Positions 1 to 9,127 of a stretch of 64,000 bases of DNA are shown here, piece after piece. Within the stretch, counting starts at the first letter, position 1. Every line of letters starts with the position of its first letter. The position numbers were made by a program, and so were the translations under genes. Where the stretch lies: positions 241,740 through 305,739 of the forward strand of contig LJSH01000005.1 of NCBI GenBank assembly GCA_001314625.1, read 5' to 3'. The stretch is from Oceanicaulis sp. HLUCCA04 (lineage in GTDB: Bacteria > Pseudomonadota > Alphaproteobacteria > Caulobacterales > Maricaulaceae). The notes beneath the pieces are model-generated. The model was not told where the DNA came from. It searched no databases and was given only the letters and a program-made list of their open reading frames with translations.

Positions 1-1
1 C

Positions 2-1072
2 AGCGGGCAGGACGCCGAAACCTTCTCCCGCGCGGTGGAACAGCTGGGTAGCAAGGAAACCGCTATCCGCCTCGGTGCCATTTATGCGCTGGAAGGGCTG
101 ATGCGCACCGCCTTTGCTGACGGCGGCGATCACGCTTTCGGACGTCAAATCGGTGAGACGCTCGCGGCATTCGTGCGCGATCAATCGGTGGAGGAGGCGC
201 GCACCGAGGCGAAGAAGGCACGAAATGAAGCAGAGAAGGCTAAAGCGACCGCTGAAGCAACCAAGTCTGATTCAGCCACGGGGACAGTCAAACCACCATC
301 GCCTGCAGCTACAAAACCAAAAAATGAACACCAACTCCGCCTCGCGGCAGATCGGGAAGCTGCAGTTGTGGTCCTCGCCCGGTCATGGCCGTTTGAGTTT
401 CGTCCGAATCTTGAAGGCGAAGGCGGCGTTGACCTTTCGGGAGCGCAGTTGGCATTTCTGAAACTACCCCAAGGTACAGATTTAAGACAGTTTGATTTTT
501 CGGAAGCAAATTTGTCAGACGCACAGCTAAGCAAATGCAATCTGTCAAATGGTCGCCTGTTCCAAGCGAGTTTAGTGTGGGCCCACCTGGACAAAGCGAA
601 CCTAAAAAGGGCGGCGTTTACTGAAGCGAACCTTCAAGGTGCGACTTTGTCTGATGCACAGATGGAAGGGGTTAAGTTATTGGGTGCCAATCTGGAAAGT
701 GCCGAGATTATAAACACAAATTTATCCTATTCTTGGCTTTTCGGAGCTAAGTTTGTTAAAGTTCGGCTGATCGGAACAAACATGAGAGGCTCTTGGTTGA
801 TAGGCGCAAGTTTTCGAGATGCTGATCTAGAAGAAGTACAAATAACGGGCGCAGACATATCTTCTGCTTCTTTCACCAGTCATTTTGGCGAGCGTCCTAT
901 CAGAAACCTCACGACAGAACAGCTTTCGGAAGCGCGTTGGAATCCTGATAAGCCCCCGCGATTTTACCCTGAAATTGGCTTGCCACACCGAGGCGATGGG
1001 AAACCCAGCGATGATACTAGTCCATTCGACAGTTCATGGATAAGGGACCCCAGTGAGGTGAATGATTATTGA
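2..1072 (+). CDS. pentapeptide-repeat protein, 5' end outside the window
   Basis: The reading frame is open to the window edge and begins with residues reading ETFSRAVEQLGSKETAIRLG, which typify the cytoplasmic segment before the repeats in membrane-anchored pentapeptide proteins. The GTG at 35 is therefore probably not the start and the true N-terminus lies upstream. A charged Ala/Lys/Glu-rich linker follows, then about 25 pentapeptide-type units (A-[DN]-L-x-x, such as SEANL, DKANL, LGANL, TGADI) that should form a right-handed quadrilateral beta-helix. No catalytic motif is visible, so the role is unknown and is probably protein-protein interaction. Base composition falls clearly from about 450 onward compared with the downstream genes, which suggests acquisition. 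The family is secure, the function is not. Confidence 0.8.
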   Translation, partial: SGQDAETFSRAVEQLGSKETAIRLGAIYALEGLMRTAFADGGDHAFGRQIGETLAAFVRDQSVEEARTEAKKARNEAEKAKATAEATKSDSATGTVKPPSPAATKPKNEHQLRLAADREAAVVVLARSWPFEFRPNLEGEGGVDLSGAQLAFLKLPQGTDLRQFDFSEANLSDAQLSKCNLSNGRLFQASLVWAHLDKANLKRAAFTEANLQGATLSDAQMEGVKLLGANLESAEIINTNLSYSWLFGAKFVKVRLIGTNMRGSWLIGASFRDADLEEVQITGADISSASFTSHFGERPIRNLTTEQLSEARWNPDKPPRFYPEIGLPHRGDGKPSDDTSPFDSSWIRDPSEVNDY

Positions 1073-1180
1073 TGCCCTCACTCAATCCACCCCTTTTTTT
1101 CACACGGAACGGATGACTTGCCTCGTGCATTTCGCTAATGGACGTAAAATCCTTTTACTTATTCCATAGCGGAAATTTCC

Positions 1181-2071
1181 ATGGACCGTATCGATGCCCT
1201 GCGCCTGTTTCAGGCCGTTGCCGAGCTGGAGAGCTTCACCCGCGCTGCCGAGCGTCACTCGCTGACCCCCGGCGCGGCGTCCAAGCAGATCTCCGCGCTG
1301 GAGGAGCGCATGCAGGCGCGCCTGCTGGAGCGCACCACCCGTTCGGTGCGCCTGACCGATGCGGGCCGGGCGCTGCTGGAGCGGGTGCGCCCCTGGCTGT
1401 CTGAATACGAGGCTATCGAGAACGGGCTGATCGCGGACAATGCGGCGGCCGCCGGTTTCCTGCGGGTCGCCGCGCCGGTGGATTTCGGCTCGGCGCGCCT
1501 GATCGATCCGGTCACGGCCTTCATGGAGCAATGGCCCTCTGTCGAGGTGCGCCTCGATCTGTCCGACCGGATGGTCGACCTTGTGGACGAAGGCTATGAC
1601 CTCGCGGTGCGGCTGGGCCATCTGCCCGATTCCAGCCTGATCGCCAAACGCCTCGCCGACGCGCCGATGACCACGATAGCCGGTCCGTCCTATATCGAGG
1701 CGCACGGCGCGCCGGTTCATCCTTCAGACCTCTCCGGCCACGCCTGCATCATTGACCGCAACCGGCCTGCGCCCAATCTGTGGCGCTATGAAAAAGACGG
1801 GGTGAAGTGCGACGTGAAGGTGGATGGCCGCCTGTCGCTCAATGGCGCCAGCGCGGCCGTGGCCGCGGCCTGCGCCGGTTCAGGGATTGGCTGCGTGCCC
1901 AGCTGGGCCGCCCGCGCTGCCATCGCCGATGGGCGGGTGGTGTCGCTGATGGATGACTGGACTCCCGAAGCACGCGAATTGTGGGCGGTGTTCCCGTCCA
2001 ACCGCTATCTGGCCCACCGGGTGCGGCTGTTCGTGGATTTTCTGGCCGTCTGGTTCAAGGGAAGCGTCTAG
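1181..2071 (+). CDS. LysR-family transcriptional regulator
   Basis: The 296-residue protein has the usual LysR length. The N-terminal winged helix-turn-helix (residues 1-60) reads [20 protein letters not shown] and then [17 protein letters not shown] LysR substrate-binding domain follows from about residue 90 and keeps the (F/Y)DLAVRLG element typical of the group. ATG 1181 lies just before the conserved first helix. It ends 5 bp before fmt on the same strand, so the two may be co-transcribed, although the genes are not functionally related in any obvious way. Its target cannot be inferred; there is no divergent partner in the window, since only the pentapeptide gene lies upstream on the same strand. 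Confidence 0.9.
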   Translation: MDRIDALRLFQAVAELESFTRAAERHSLTPGAASKQISALEERMQARLLERTTRSVRLTDAGRALLERVRPWLSEYEAIENGLIADNAAAAGFLRVAAPVDFGSARLIDPVTAFMEQWPSVEVRLDLSDRMVDLVDEGYDLAVRLGHLPDSSLIAKRLADAPMTTIAGPSYIEAHGAPVHPSDLSGHACIIDRNRPAPNLWRYEKDGVKCDVKVDGRLSLNGASAAVAAACAGSGIGCVPSWAARAAIADGRVVSLMDDWTPEARELWAVFPSNRYLAHRVRLFVDFLAVWFKGSV

Positions 2072-2075
2072 AATT

Positions 2076-3005
2076 ATGAGCTTGCGCATCGCCTTCATGG
2101 GAACGCCGGAATTTGCCGCGCGCTCGCTGGCCACGATCGCGGGCGCGGGCCATCAGATCGTGCGTGTCTACACGCAGCCGCCCCGGCCCGCCGGGCGGGG
2201 TCAGGAGATGCGCAAAAGCCCGGTGCATGAACTGGCCGAGGCGTTCGGTATCGAGGTGAAAACGCCGGAGCGCTTCCGCGAGCGGGATGTACTGGAGGAC
2301 TTCGCCAGTCTCCATCTCGATGTGGCCTGCGTGGTCGCCTATGGCCAGATATTGCCCAAAGAGGCGCTTGCCGCGCCGCGTCTGGGCTGTCTCAATCTGC
2401 ATGCCTCCCTCTTGCCCCGCTGGCGCGGGGCGGCACCCATCCAGCGCGCGATACAGGCGGGCGATGAGGTAACGGGCGTTCAGATCATGCAGATGGAAGA
2501 GGGGCTCGATACCGGCCCGGTCCTGATGAGCGAGATTGTGGCCATCGCGCCCGACGACACCGCAGGCAGCCTGCATGACAGGCTGATGGAGACGGGCGCG
2601 GAGCTGTGGCCGCGCACTCTGGCGGCGCTGGAGCGCGGTTCCCTGCAGGCGGTGGCGCAATCAGACGAGGGCGTCACCTACGCCAAGAAGATCACATCGG
2701 CAGAGGCGCGTATCGACTGGACGCGGCCCGCCGGAGAAGTGAGCGATCATATTAGGGGCCTGTCGCCCTTTCCCGGCGCGTGGTTCACGCTCGATACGCC
2801 CAAGGGCGCGGTGCGGGTAAAGGTCCACTTTGCCGAACCCGAACGCGGAACCGGCGAGCCGGGCGACGTGCTGGACGATAACCTCCTCATCGCTTGCGGG
2901 CGCGGCGCAGTGCGCCTGAAACGCCTGCAGCGCGAGGGCAGGGGCGTGATGGGCGCGGACGAGTTCCTGCGCGGGACTGACGTGCCCGCCGGAACCCGGC
3001 TCTAG
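2076..3005 (+). CDS. fmt: methionyl-tRNA formyltransferase
   Basis: The enzyme formylates initiator Met-tRNA using 10-formyl-tetrahydrofolate. The 309-residue protein starts [11 protein letters not shown], carries the catalytic-site segment [16 protein letters not shown], and has [10 protein letters not shown] with the conserved aspartate in the Rossmann half. The C-terminal OB-like domain includes [13 protein letters not shown] 2076 matches the family N-terminus; an in-frame extension upstream would run through the lysR coding region and is not needed. truA follows after 4 bp. In many alphaproteobacteria def-fmt-truA are adjacent; def is not in this window. Confidence 0.97.
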   Translation: MSLRIAFMGTPEFAARSLATIAGAGHQIVRVYTQPPRPAGRGQEMRKSPVHELAEAFGIEVKTPERFRERDVLEDFASLHLDVACVVAYGQILPKEALAAPRLGCLNLHASLLPRWRGAAPIQRAIQAGDEVTGVQIMQMEEGLDTGPVLMSEIVAIAPDDTAGSLHDRLMETGAELWPRTLAALERGSLQAVAQSDEGVTYAKKITSAEARIDWTRPAGEVSDHIRGLSPFPGAWFTLDTPKGAVRVKVHFAEPERGTGEPGDVLDDNLLIACGRGAVRLKRLQREGRGVMGADEFLRGTDVPAGTRL

Positions 3006-3009
3006 CGCC

Positions 3010-3771
3010 ATGCCCCGCTATCTCGTCACCATCGAATATGACGGCACACCGTTTGTCGGCTGGCAACGCCAAGACAATGGCCTGTCTGTACAGACCGTGA
3101 TGGAGCGCGCGGCCGATGCGCTGGAAGAGGGCGCGCATGAGGTCTATGGCGCAGGGCGTACCGACTCCGGTGTTCATGCCCTTGCCATGACGGCGCATGT
3201 GGACTTCCACAAAAGCTGGCCTGACGATGTGGTGCGCGACGCGCTGAACCATCATTTGCGCCCGCACCCGGTTGCGGTGCTGTCCGCGCAGCGGGTGAGC
3301 GATGAATTTCACGCCCGGTTCTCTGCGGTAAAGCGCGGCTATATCTACCGCCTGATCGACCGGCGCGCGCCGCTGGCTCTGGACGCGGGGCGCGCTTGGC
3401 AGGTGCGTGTGACGCTGGACGCGGATGCGATGAACATGGCCGCGCAAAGCCTTGTCGGCACGCATGATTTTACTACCTTCCGCGATGCGCAGTGCCAAGC
3501 GGACAGCCCCGTCAAATCCATCGATGCCATTCGTGTGGAACGCGACGGCGAATGCATCACGCTGAAGGTGGAAGCGATCAGCTTCCTGCACCGCCAGATA
3601 CGCTCCATCACCGGCTCTCTGGTGGAGGTGGGCCGGGGCCGCTGGAGCGTTGAGGATTTCCGCGATGCGCTGGGGGCCGCAGACCGCACGCGCTGCGGAC
3701 CTGTAGCGCCGCCTGACGGGCTCTATCTGGCGTTCGTCAACTACCCGCCGGCGCTGCTGGAAAGCCCGTAG
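3010..3771 (+). CDS. truA: tRNA pseudouridine(38-40) synthase
   Basis: TruA isomerises uridines 38-40 of the tRNA anticodon arm. The 253-residue protein has the family start RYLVTIEYDGTPFVGWQRQ, the catalytic-aspartate motif GAGRTDSGVHAL near residues 46-57, and the C-terminal FLHRQIRSITGSLVEVGRG. It lies 4 bp after fmt and is presumably translated from the same mRNA. The 3' end overlaps the convergent membrane-protein gene by 31 bp, so no room for a terminator exists between them. Confidence 0.97.
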   Translation: MPRYLVTIEYDGTPFVGWQRQDNGLSVQTVMERAADALEEGAHEVYGAGRTDSGVHALAMTAHVDFHKSWPDDVVRDALNHHLRPHPVAVLSAQRVSDEFHARFSAVKRGYIYRLIDRRAPLALDAGRAWQVRVTLDADAMNMAAQSLVGTHDFTTFRDAQCQADSPVKSIDAIRVERDGECITLKVEAISFLHRQIRSITGSLVEVGRGRWSVEDFRDALGAADRTRCGPVAPPDGLYLAFVNYPPALLESP

Positions 3772-4325
3772 ACGATCAGCGCGTCAATGACGAGCGGGAT
3801 ACAGGCCGCGCCGGCCGCCAATCCCCAGTGCAGGCCCAGAGTGCCCGCCGCAACGCGCCAGTGCACGCCCAGCCGGGCCACTTGGTAGAGCGCCAGCAGC
3901 ACGCCCAGAACTTCCGCATTGGCGATGCCTGCAGCCGCCAGCAGCCAGAACAGGGCCTGCACGTGCAAGAGCACGAACACGGCCCAGTTGTGAACGACAA
4001 TCCACGCGGAAAAGCCGGTTTTCAGGCCGAGCACCTTCACGATCACAAAGGCGATGACCGGAAACAGCAGCCAGATGCGCGCATACTGGCCGATGGCATC
4101 AAGCAGGCTGATACGCGCCTCTGCGCCGCCGGGCAGCTCTGCCAGGACGTGATTGGCCGACAGCATGAGCAGGATAAAGGCGGGAAGGGCGTAGATGACG
4201 GTCAGGAAGGAGCGGGCAAACCCGTCCACCGATACGTCGAAATGTTTGCGCCAGTCCGGCTTGAACGCCAGCATCGCCCAGATGCCGCGCGCACCGGCCT
4301 GAATGTCAGCCGCCATCCCGCCCAT
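3741..4325 (-). CDS. polytopic membrane protein of unknown function
   Basis: The 194-residue protein has about five hydrophobic helices (roughly residues 38-58, 83-104, 113-135, 138-152 and 160-185) and little else. The short cytoplasmic N-terminus with AMLAFKPDWRKHFD recalls YIP1-like proteins seen beside dapE in related genomes. That resemblance is weak and I make no functional claim. The start codon overlaps the dapE stop (ATGA), showing translational coupling, and the two genes form a clear minus-strand pair. The first methionine (MGGM) or the one three residues in are both possible starts. Confidence 0.7.
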   Translation of the reverse strand: MGGMAADIQAGARGIWAMLAFKPDWRKHFDVSVDGFARSFLTVIYALPAFILLMLSANHVLAELPGGAEARISLLDAIGQYARIWLLFPVIAFVIVKVLGLKTGFSAWIVVHNWAVFVLLHVQALFWLLAAAGIANAEVLGVLLALYQVARLGVHWRVAAGTLGLHWGLAAGAACIPLVIDALIVYGLSSSAGG

Positions 4326-5500
4326 CAGGCGAACACCTCGAAGTATCGCTGCAAGATATGATGGTAAATATCTGTTAACTTTTGGATGTCGGCGACAGGC
4401 GTCTGCTCGTCGATCTGGTGCATGCTGGCACCCACCAGCCCGAACTCGGCAACCGGCGCGTAGTTCTTGATGAAGCGGGCATCGGACGTGCCGCCGCTGG
4501 TGCTCAGCTCCGGGACAATGCCGGTTTCATGCGCGATAGCCTCGCTCAGCAGCGCGGTAAACGGGCCTTCGGGCGTCTGAAAGGCGTCGCCCGTGACGGT
4601 GAGGTCAGCTGAGATACTGCCCGCAAAGCCTTCTTGAACCTTGGCAATTTCCTGCTTGATCCAGGTTTTCAGCGCTTTGCCAGTCTGCTCGGTATTAAAG
4701 CGTATGTTGAACTTCGCGCGCGCCTCGCCGGGAATGACATTGTGCGCGGGATTGCCCACATCCACGCTGGTGACCTCCAGATTAGAGGGCTGGAAATGAT
4801 CGTTGCCATCATCCAGCTTGCGGGCGGTAAGGGCAGTGAGCAGTGCCAGCAGGGCAGGGATCGGATTGATCGCCTTGTCGGGATAGGCGGCATGGCCCTG
4901 ACGGCCCGTCACCGTAATGACGCCATTGAGCGAGCCCCGCCGCCCGATCTTGACCATATCGCCCAGCACGGCCCGGTTGGCCGGCTCTCCGACCAGGCAG
5001 TGCGACAAGCGTTCGCCTTTTTGTTCAAGGGCCTCCAGCATTTTCTTTGTGCCGTTGATGGCCGGGCCTTCCTCATCGCCCGTAATCAGGAAAGCGATGG
5101 AGCCGTTCGGCGTTCCATTGGCAAGATAGCGGGCGCAGGCGGCGGTGAACGCTGCAATCGCGCCTTTCATATCCACCGCGCCGCGCCCGATCAGCGCCTC
5201 GCCGTGAACCTCGCCGGCGAACGGGCCTGCACTCCACGCCTCTTCCCTGCCGGCTGGCACGACATCGGTATGGCCGGCAAAGCAGAAGACCGGATCAGCC
5301 GTACCGAGGCGGGCATAGAGATTGTCCACCTCGCCGAACGGCATGCGCTGGCAGGCAAAGCCCAGACGGGTCAGCGCGGCTTGCAGCGTGTCCAGTGCGC
5401 CTTCATCGCGCGGCGTCACGCTGGGCGCGCGTATCAGCGCCTGTGCCAGCGCCAGAGGATCGGTCAGCGGATCGGTAACGGGCAGGTCAGAACGGGTCAT
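4325..5500 (-). CDS. dapE: succinyl-diaminopimelate desuccinylase
   Basis: DapE hydrolyses N-succinyl-LL-diaminopimelate in lysine and peptidoglycan precursor synthesis. It is a di-zinc M20 peptidase-fold enzyme. Visible ligands and catalytic groups are FAGHTDVVPAG (His, Asp), GRGAVDMKG (bridging Asp), TGDEEGPA (catalytic Glu-Glu) and SGGTSDARFI near the C-terminus. The frame extends 22 codons upstream, but ATG 5500 (MTRSDLPVTDP) gives the normal family length of 391 residues and is preferred. The stop overlaps the start of the following membrane protein. Confidence 0.95.
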   Translation of the reverse strand: MTRSDLPVTDPLTDPLALAQALIRAPSVTPRDEGALDTLQAALTRLGFACQRMPFGEVDNLYARLGTADPVFCFAGHTDVVPAGREEAWSAGPFAGEVHGEALIGRGAVDMKGAIAAFTAACARYLANGTPNGSIAFLITGDEEGPAINGTKKMLEALEQKGERLSHCLVGEPANRAVLGDMVKIGRRGSLNGVITVTGRQGHAAYPDKAINPIPALLALLTALTARKLDDGNDHFQPSNLEVTSVDVGNPAHNVIPGEARAKFNIRFNTEQTGKALKTWIKQEIAKVQEGFAGSISADLTVTGDAFQTPEGPFTALLSEAIAHETGIVPELSTSGGTSDARFIKNYAPVAEFGLVGASMHQIDEQTPVADIQKLTDIYHHILQRYFEVFA

Positions 5501-5543
5501 CGCGCTGACATAGTGCCAATCGCCGGGCCGCGCCAGACGGTCG

Positions 5544-7316
5544 TCATTCGTCCACCGGCCCTTCATTGCCGAGCAGGGGGAAGGTCATTGACACACCATG
5601 GCCGCCCTGCGCTTCCACGCGCGTTTCGGCACTGCCGCCAAGCTGGCGCGCGAAAGCATCAAACAGCGCCCCGCCCACGCCCTTGCGTCCGGGTTCGGGC
5701 GCTGCATGCGCGCCCACGCCATCATCGGCAATGCTGGCGGTCAGCGAACCGGCGGGCTGCGCCTCCACGGTGATGGTCAGGGTTCCGCTCTTGCGTCCCT
5801 CAAAGGCGTGCTTGTAGGCATTGGTCATCGCCTCGGTGACAAACAGGGCAAGCGGGATGCACCGCTCGGCGCCCAGGCGTGCCGGCGCGATATCGGTTAC
5901 CAGGGTCAGGCCGCGCTCCTCACCGCCCGTGGCGGCATGGGTCAGGCTGCACAATTCTTCAAAAAACGGCTTGAGATTGATGATCGCGAAATCCCCGGCC
6001 TCATAGAGGCTGCGGTGGACCAGCGCGAGCGCGTTGATGCGCGCCTGCGCATCGCCCAGCACCTTGACCGCTTGCGGGTCATCGACGGCACGCATCTGCA
6101 AATTGATAAGGCTGGTAATGATTTGCAGATTGTTCTTGACGCGGTGGTGGACCTCTTTGAGCAGCAATTCCTGATAGGCAAGGCTCTGGGTCAACGCCGC
6201 GTCGCGCTCGGCAATAGCGGCGGCCATTGTGCCGAACCCCGCCGCGAGCTCGCGCAACTCTCCCGGCGCGCGTTCAGCCCGTACGGGCCGGACCGAATAG
6301 CGCCCCTTGGCATAAGCGGCGGCAACGCGCTGCAGATAGCGCAGCCAGCGCAGTATCATCATGTCGGTCGCCACCCAGATGACGCTGCCCGCCAGCAGCA
6401 GCATCACGGCCGGCAGGACAATCGTTCCGACCGTGTCCACCAGCGCAAAATCGAGAAGTTCCGGCGCCGGCTCGGCCAGCAGGGCGAAGAGTTCGGTGGA
6501 TACCAGCGGCACCAGCACGAACAGGCGCGGCGTGCCGTCTGGCCCGGTTCCGGTAAAGCGGGCGCTACCTGTCTGTGCCGCTTCTTCCATCAGCGCGGCG
6601 TCCACGCGGGCCAGCCCCATATCGCGGCTTTCGGTCAGCACACGCCCCTCCCGGTCGACAAGACCAGCGCGGGCCTGACCTGCCTGTTCGCGGCCAAGCT
6701 CCTGCAAGGCCTGCAGGCGGATCCCGGTTGTCAGCGCGCCGGTAAATGCGCCATCGGGCTCGAACAGCGGGCTGACAGCGCGGATGACGGCGTCATCGGT
6801 GATCGGATCAATCTCAAGCGCCCCGACAATGAAATGCTGGCTGTCGCGCGCCTGAGCAAACCAGTCCGCCTCGTCGAACCGCACCGCTTCGTCAGCCGGT
6901 TCGGCGGTGCAGGCCACGACGCCGCGCCCGTTCACCCGGACAATATTGGAATATGCGGGCTGATCGGTCAGGGCCTGGGCGAGGGACCGCGCGCACAGGG
7001 CACCGCCAAGGCGCACAGGGCCTTGCTGGGCGAGCGCGCTCATCATCGCCCCGGCACCCAGTATGAGCTGGCGCTGGCTTTGCGCCGTCAGCTGGGCGCG
7101 CGCGGCGAGCAGTTCTCTTTGATTGTCCCGGGCCGCATCAAAGCGCGACTGGGTGTAAAGTCCGCTGAGCGTGAGGATGGGTATCAGCGCCAGAATAATC
7201 ACCGCCATCAGCCGGACACGCAGCCCGCCTCGCCATAATGGACGCGGCGTTACCGGCGGGAGATCATTTTCAGCCTGGGATGCGTTCGGTGCTGGCGTTG
7301 CGGATGTGGTCAACAA
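5544..7316 (-). CDS. HisKA_2 sensor histidine kinase of the general stress response (PhyK-like)
   Basis: The 590-residue protein has a transmembrane helix at about 33-53, a periplasmic region of about 240 residues that is probably a Cache-type sensor, and a second helix at about 295-318. A HAMP-like segment follows, then a HisKA_2 dimerisation domain with KEVHHRVKNNLQII (His390/391), and an ATPase domain with FVTEAMTNAYKHAF (N box) and SIADDGVGA (G1 box). Kinases of this class phosphorylate PhyR in Caulobacter and relatives. Its 5' end overlaps ecfG by 47 bp, so it is the third gene of a nepR-ecfG-kinase operon. The cognate signal is unknown. Confidence 0.9.
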   Translation of the reverse strand: MLTTSATPAPNASQAENDLPPVTPRPLWRGGLRVRLMAVIILALIPILTLSGLYTQSRFDAARDNQRELLAARAQLTAQSQRQLILGAGAMMSALAQQGPVRLGGALCARSLAQALTDQPAYSNIVRVNGRGVVACTAEPADEAVRFDEADWFAQARDSQHFIVGALEIDPITDDAVIRAVSPLFEPDGAFTGALTTGIRLQALQELGREQAGQARAGLVDREGRVLTESRDMGLARVDAALMEEAAQTGSARFTGTGPDGTPRLFVLVPLVSTELFALLAEPAPELLDFALVDTVGTIVLPAVMLLLAGSVIWVATDMMILRWLRYLQRVAAAYAKGRYSVRPVRAERAPGELRELAAGFGTMAAAIAERDAALTQSLAYQELLLKEVHHRVKNNLQIITSLINLQMRAVDDPQAVKVLGDAQARINALALVHRSLYEAGDFAIINLKPFFEELCSLTHAATGGEERGLTLVTDIAPARLGAERCIPLALFVTEAMTNAYKHAFEGRKSGTLTITVEAQPAGSLTASIADDGVGAHAAPEPGRKGVGGALFDAFARQLGGSAETRVEAQGGHGVSMTFPLLGNEGPVDE

Positions 7317-7869
7317 TGTCCTCCGCCGCTGTTGCCGCCCCGCCGGGAGACGCCCTCAGGCTCACGCCTGTTTCCATACGCTTTTCAAGGGCCGCTCGCC
7401 CGCGATTGACCCGGCTTTTGACCGTGCCGACCGCACAGCCGCACACGCCTGCCGCTTCCTCATAGCTTAATCCCCCGGCGCCGACGAGTACCAGTGCCTC
7501 GCGTTGCTCGTCGGGTATGTCCAGGAGCGCCCGGCGCACATCGTCAAGCTGCAGCGCCCAGCTCTGGCCTTCACCGCTGACTGCCGCGTTTTCGGGAATC
7601 TCGCCGCCCTGTTCCTGCTTGCGCCACGCACGCCGGCGTTCGGAGTAAAAATGGTTGCGCAGGATACGGAAGGTCCAGGCGCGCATGGATGATCCGTCCT
7701 GAAAGCTGGCGCGGGCTGTCCATGCCTTGATCAGCGTTTCTTGAACCAGATCATCGGCCTCGGCCGGATTGCCGCATAGCGAACGCGCGAAGGCACGCAA
7801 ATGCGGTATCGCGTCGGTCAGTTCCTGCTGGAAAACAGCCATTGCGGCCGCGTCATCATGGGCGGTCAT
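7270..7869 (-). CDS. ecfG: ECF sigma factor of the general stress response (EcfG/SigT type)
   Basis: The 199-residue sigma factor has region 2 (LRAFARSLCGNPAEADDLVQ, then RAWTFRILRNHFYSERRR) and region 4 (YEEAAGVCGCAVGTVKSRVNRGR). In alphaproteobacteria this type directs RNA polymerase to GGAAC-N16/17-CGTT promoters once its anti-sigma factor NepR is removed. Its start overlaps the nepR stop (ATGA), a coupled arrangement that fits stoichiometric anti-sigma control. Placement between nepR and a HisKA_2 kinase, with phyR divergent, makes the EcfG assignment firm. Confidence 0.95.
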   Translation of the reverse strand: MTAHDDAAAMAVFQQELTDAIPHLRAFARSLCGNPAEADDLVQETLIKAWTARASFQDGSSMRAWTFRILRNHFYSERRRAWRKQEQGGEIPENAAVSGEGQSWALQLDDVRRALLDIPDEQREALVLVGAGGLSYEEAAGVCGCAVGTVKSRVNRGRAALEKRMETGVSLRASPGGAATAAEDIVDHIRNASTERIPG

Positions 7870-8129
7870 TCGCTGTCCTGCCCGTTGCCGTCACGCTTTG
7901 CCGCGTCGGCGGTATCCGCCCGATCCGCATTGCCCGTTGTGGCCGATTTGCGTGCCAGCTCGGTCATCAGATCGCTCAAGGCGCTGGGCACTGGCTCGCT
8001 GGTGACGGAATCGTAATAGGCGCGAAGCTGGTCACCCAGTACACGCCTGCGGGCGGTCTGCCCCGCCTTGGCCCTGTCGATAGTGCCGTCGCGAGGGCCG
8101 GGCATGTCGTCCTTGGCGTTCTGAGACAT
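7866..8129 (-). CDS. nepR: anti-sigma factor NepR
   Basis: NepR binds EcfG and is sequestered by phosphorylated PhyR. The 87-residue protein has the diagnostic NepR core LGDQLRAYYDSVTSEPVPSA followed by LSDLMTEL, with a short basic N-terminus (ARRR) and a charged, probably disordered tail. The frame can be extended 18 codons upstream to 8183, but ATG 8129 is preferred: the upstream residues do not look NepR-like, and 8183 coincides with the expected transcription start of the EcfG-type promoter at 8190-8215. Confidence 0.93.
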   Translation of the reverse strand: MSQNAKDDMPGPRDGTIDRAKAGQTARRRVLGDQLRAYYDSVTSEPVPSALSDLMTELARKSATTGNADRADTADAAKRDGNGQDSE

Positions 8130-8189
8130 TGAAGCAATACCTGTCTGTCTGGTGGGAAACGGGCCCTTGCGATGGTCGCTCACATTCCC

Positions 8190-8215
8190 AACGCATCATG
8201 AATTCATGCGGTTCC
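8190..8215 (-). promoter_or_regulatory. EcfG-type promoter of nepR-ecfG-kinase
   Basis: On the minus strand GGAAC (8215-8211) is followed after exactly 17 bases by CGTT (8193-8190), a perfect match to the alphaproteobacterial EcfG consensus. The predicted start lies near 8183, giving a leader of about 54 nt before nepR. This predicts positive autoregulation of the sigma factor operon. Confidence 0.85.
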
Positions 8216-8249
8216 CGATGCCGTGCATGTTTACCGGTGAAGGAAGTGC

Positions 8250-8275
8250 GGAACCTGGCGCGCTTCGCGTGCGTA
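8250..8275 (+). promoter_or_regulatory. EcfG-type promoter of phyR
   Basis: GGAAC (8250-8254) is followed after 17 bases by CGTA (8272-8275), one base off CGTT. It lies 63 bp before the phyR start and 34 bp from the divergent EcfG element of nepR. The spacing and position support function; the -10 mismatch lowers confidence. Confidence 0.65.
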
Positions 8276-8338
8276 TCCGGTTGGTGTGCGCTGCCAGGCA
8301 GGAGCGAGGGTGCAGCGCGCGTGAAAGGGACGGGACCC

Positions 8339-9127
8339 ATGAATATCGACGATCTGACTTCCCATTTGCCGTATCTGCGCCGCTATGCGCGCGCGCTCGC
8401 CGGAGAGCAGCGGCGCGGTGACGCCCTTGTTCAGTCAGCGCTGGAAAACGCGGTCGGCGGCAAGGTCACGCTCAGCCGCGAGTTGCCGCCCAAAATTGCC
8501 CTGTTCCGCGCCTTTCACGATTGCGCCCCTGAACTGGACTTGATCGGCATCCAGCCTGAACGCGGGCCGGACTCGCGCCTTCAGCGGCTCGAGGCACGGG
8601 CCCGTCAGGCCCTGCTCCTGACGGCCATGGAGGGGTTTACCCCTGATGAGGCCGGGCAAGTTCTCGCAGTGCCCGCCAGCGACATTGAAGCACTGGTGGG
8701 CCGCGCCCACGGCGATATCGAGAAAGCCCTGAAAACGCGGGTGCTCATCATTGAGGATGAGCCTGTCATCGCCGCGGATATTGAAGCCATTGTCGGTGAT
8801 CTCGGCCACGAAGTGTGCGCCATTGCCACAACGCGCTCAGAGGCGACCGAACAGGCTGCGCAACATCGGCCCGGCCTCGTGCTGGCCGACATTCAGCTGG
8901 CTGACAATTCCTCCGGTATTGATGCCGCCAACGACATCCTCATGAACTTGCCGGTACCGGTGATCTTCATCACCGCCTTTCCTGAACGCTTGCTGACGGG
9001 CGACCGGCCGGAGCCAGCGTTTCTCATCACCAAGCCCTTCCTGCCCAACGCCGTGAAAGCGGCCATCTCGCAGGCGCTGTTTTTCGAGGAAGATGCCGCC
9101 CCGGCCCCGCGACGGGCACAGGCCTGA
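8339..9127 (+). CDS. phyR: general stress response anti-anti-sigma regulator PhyR
   Basis: PhyR couples phosphorylation to sigma-factor release: its N-terminal sigma-like domain captures NepR when the receiver is phosphorylated. The sigma-like domain (residues 1-125) begins LTSHLPYLRRYARALAGEQ and includes EGFTPDEAGQVLAVPASDIE. The receiver domain (about 134-250) has IIEDEP, the phospho-acceptor LADIQLADNSSGID, and the family signature FITAFPERLLTG with TKPF. The frame is open 70 codons upstream, but ATG 8339 matches the family N-terminus and lies after the promoter at 8250. It is divergent from nepR-ecfG, the classical layout. Confidence 0.96.
   Translation: MNIDDLTSHLPYLRRYARALAGEQRRGDALVQSALENAVGGKVTLSRELPPKIALFRAFHDCAPELDLIGIQPERGPDSRLQRLEARARQALLLTAMEGFTPDEAGQVLAVPASDIEALVGRAHGDIEKALKTRVLIIEDEPVIAADIEAIVGDLGHEVCAIATTRSEATEQAAQHRPGLVLADIQLADNSSGIDAANDILMNLPVPVIFITAFPERLLTGDRPEPAFLITKPFLPNAVKAAISQALFFEEDAAPAPRRAQA

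Noticed and set aside
1050..1100. Terminator after the pentapeptide gene (AGTGAGG/CCTCACT and eight T)
   Set aside because: The T run is 11 bases from the stem and the loop is 17 bases, too loose to call an intrinsic terminator.
1105..1130. EcfG-like GGAAC before the lysR gene
   Set aside because: The position 17 bases on reads CATT, not CGTT; no acceptable -10.
5598..7238. 546-codon open frame opposite the histidine kinase
   Set aside because: The kinase motifs are clear on the minus strand; this frame is a composition artefact.
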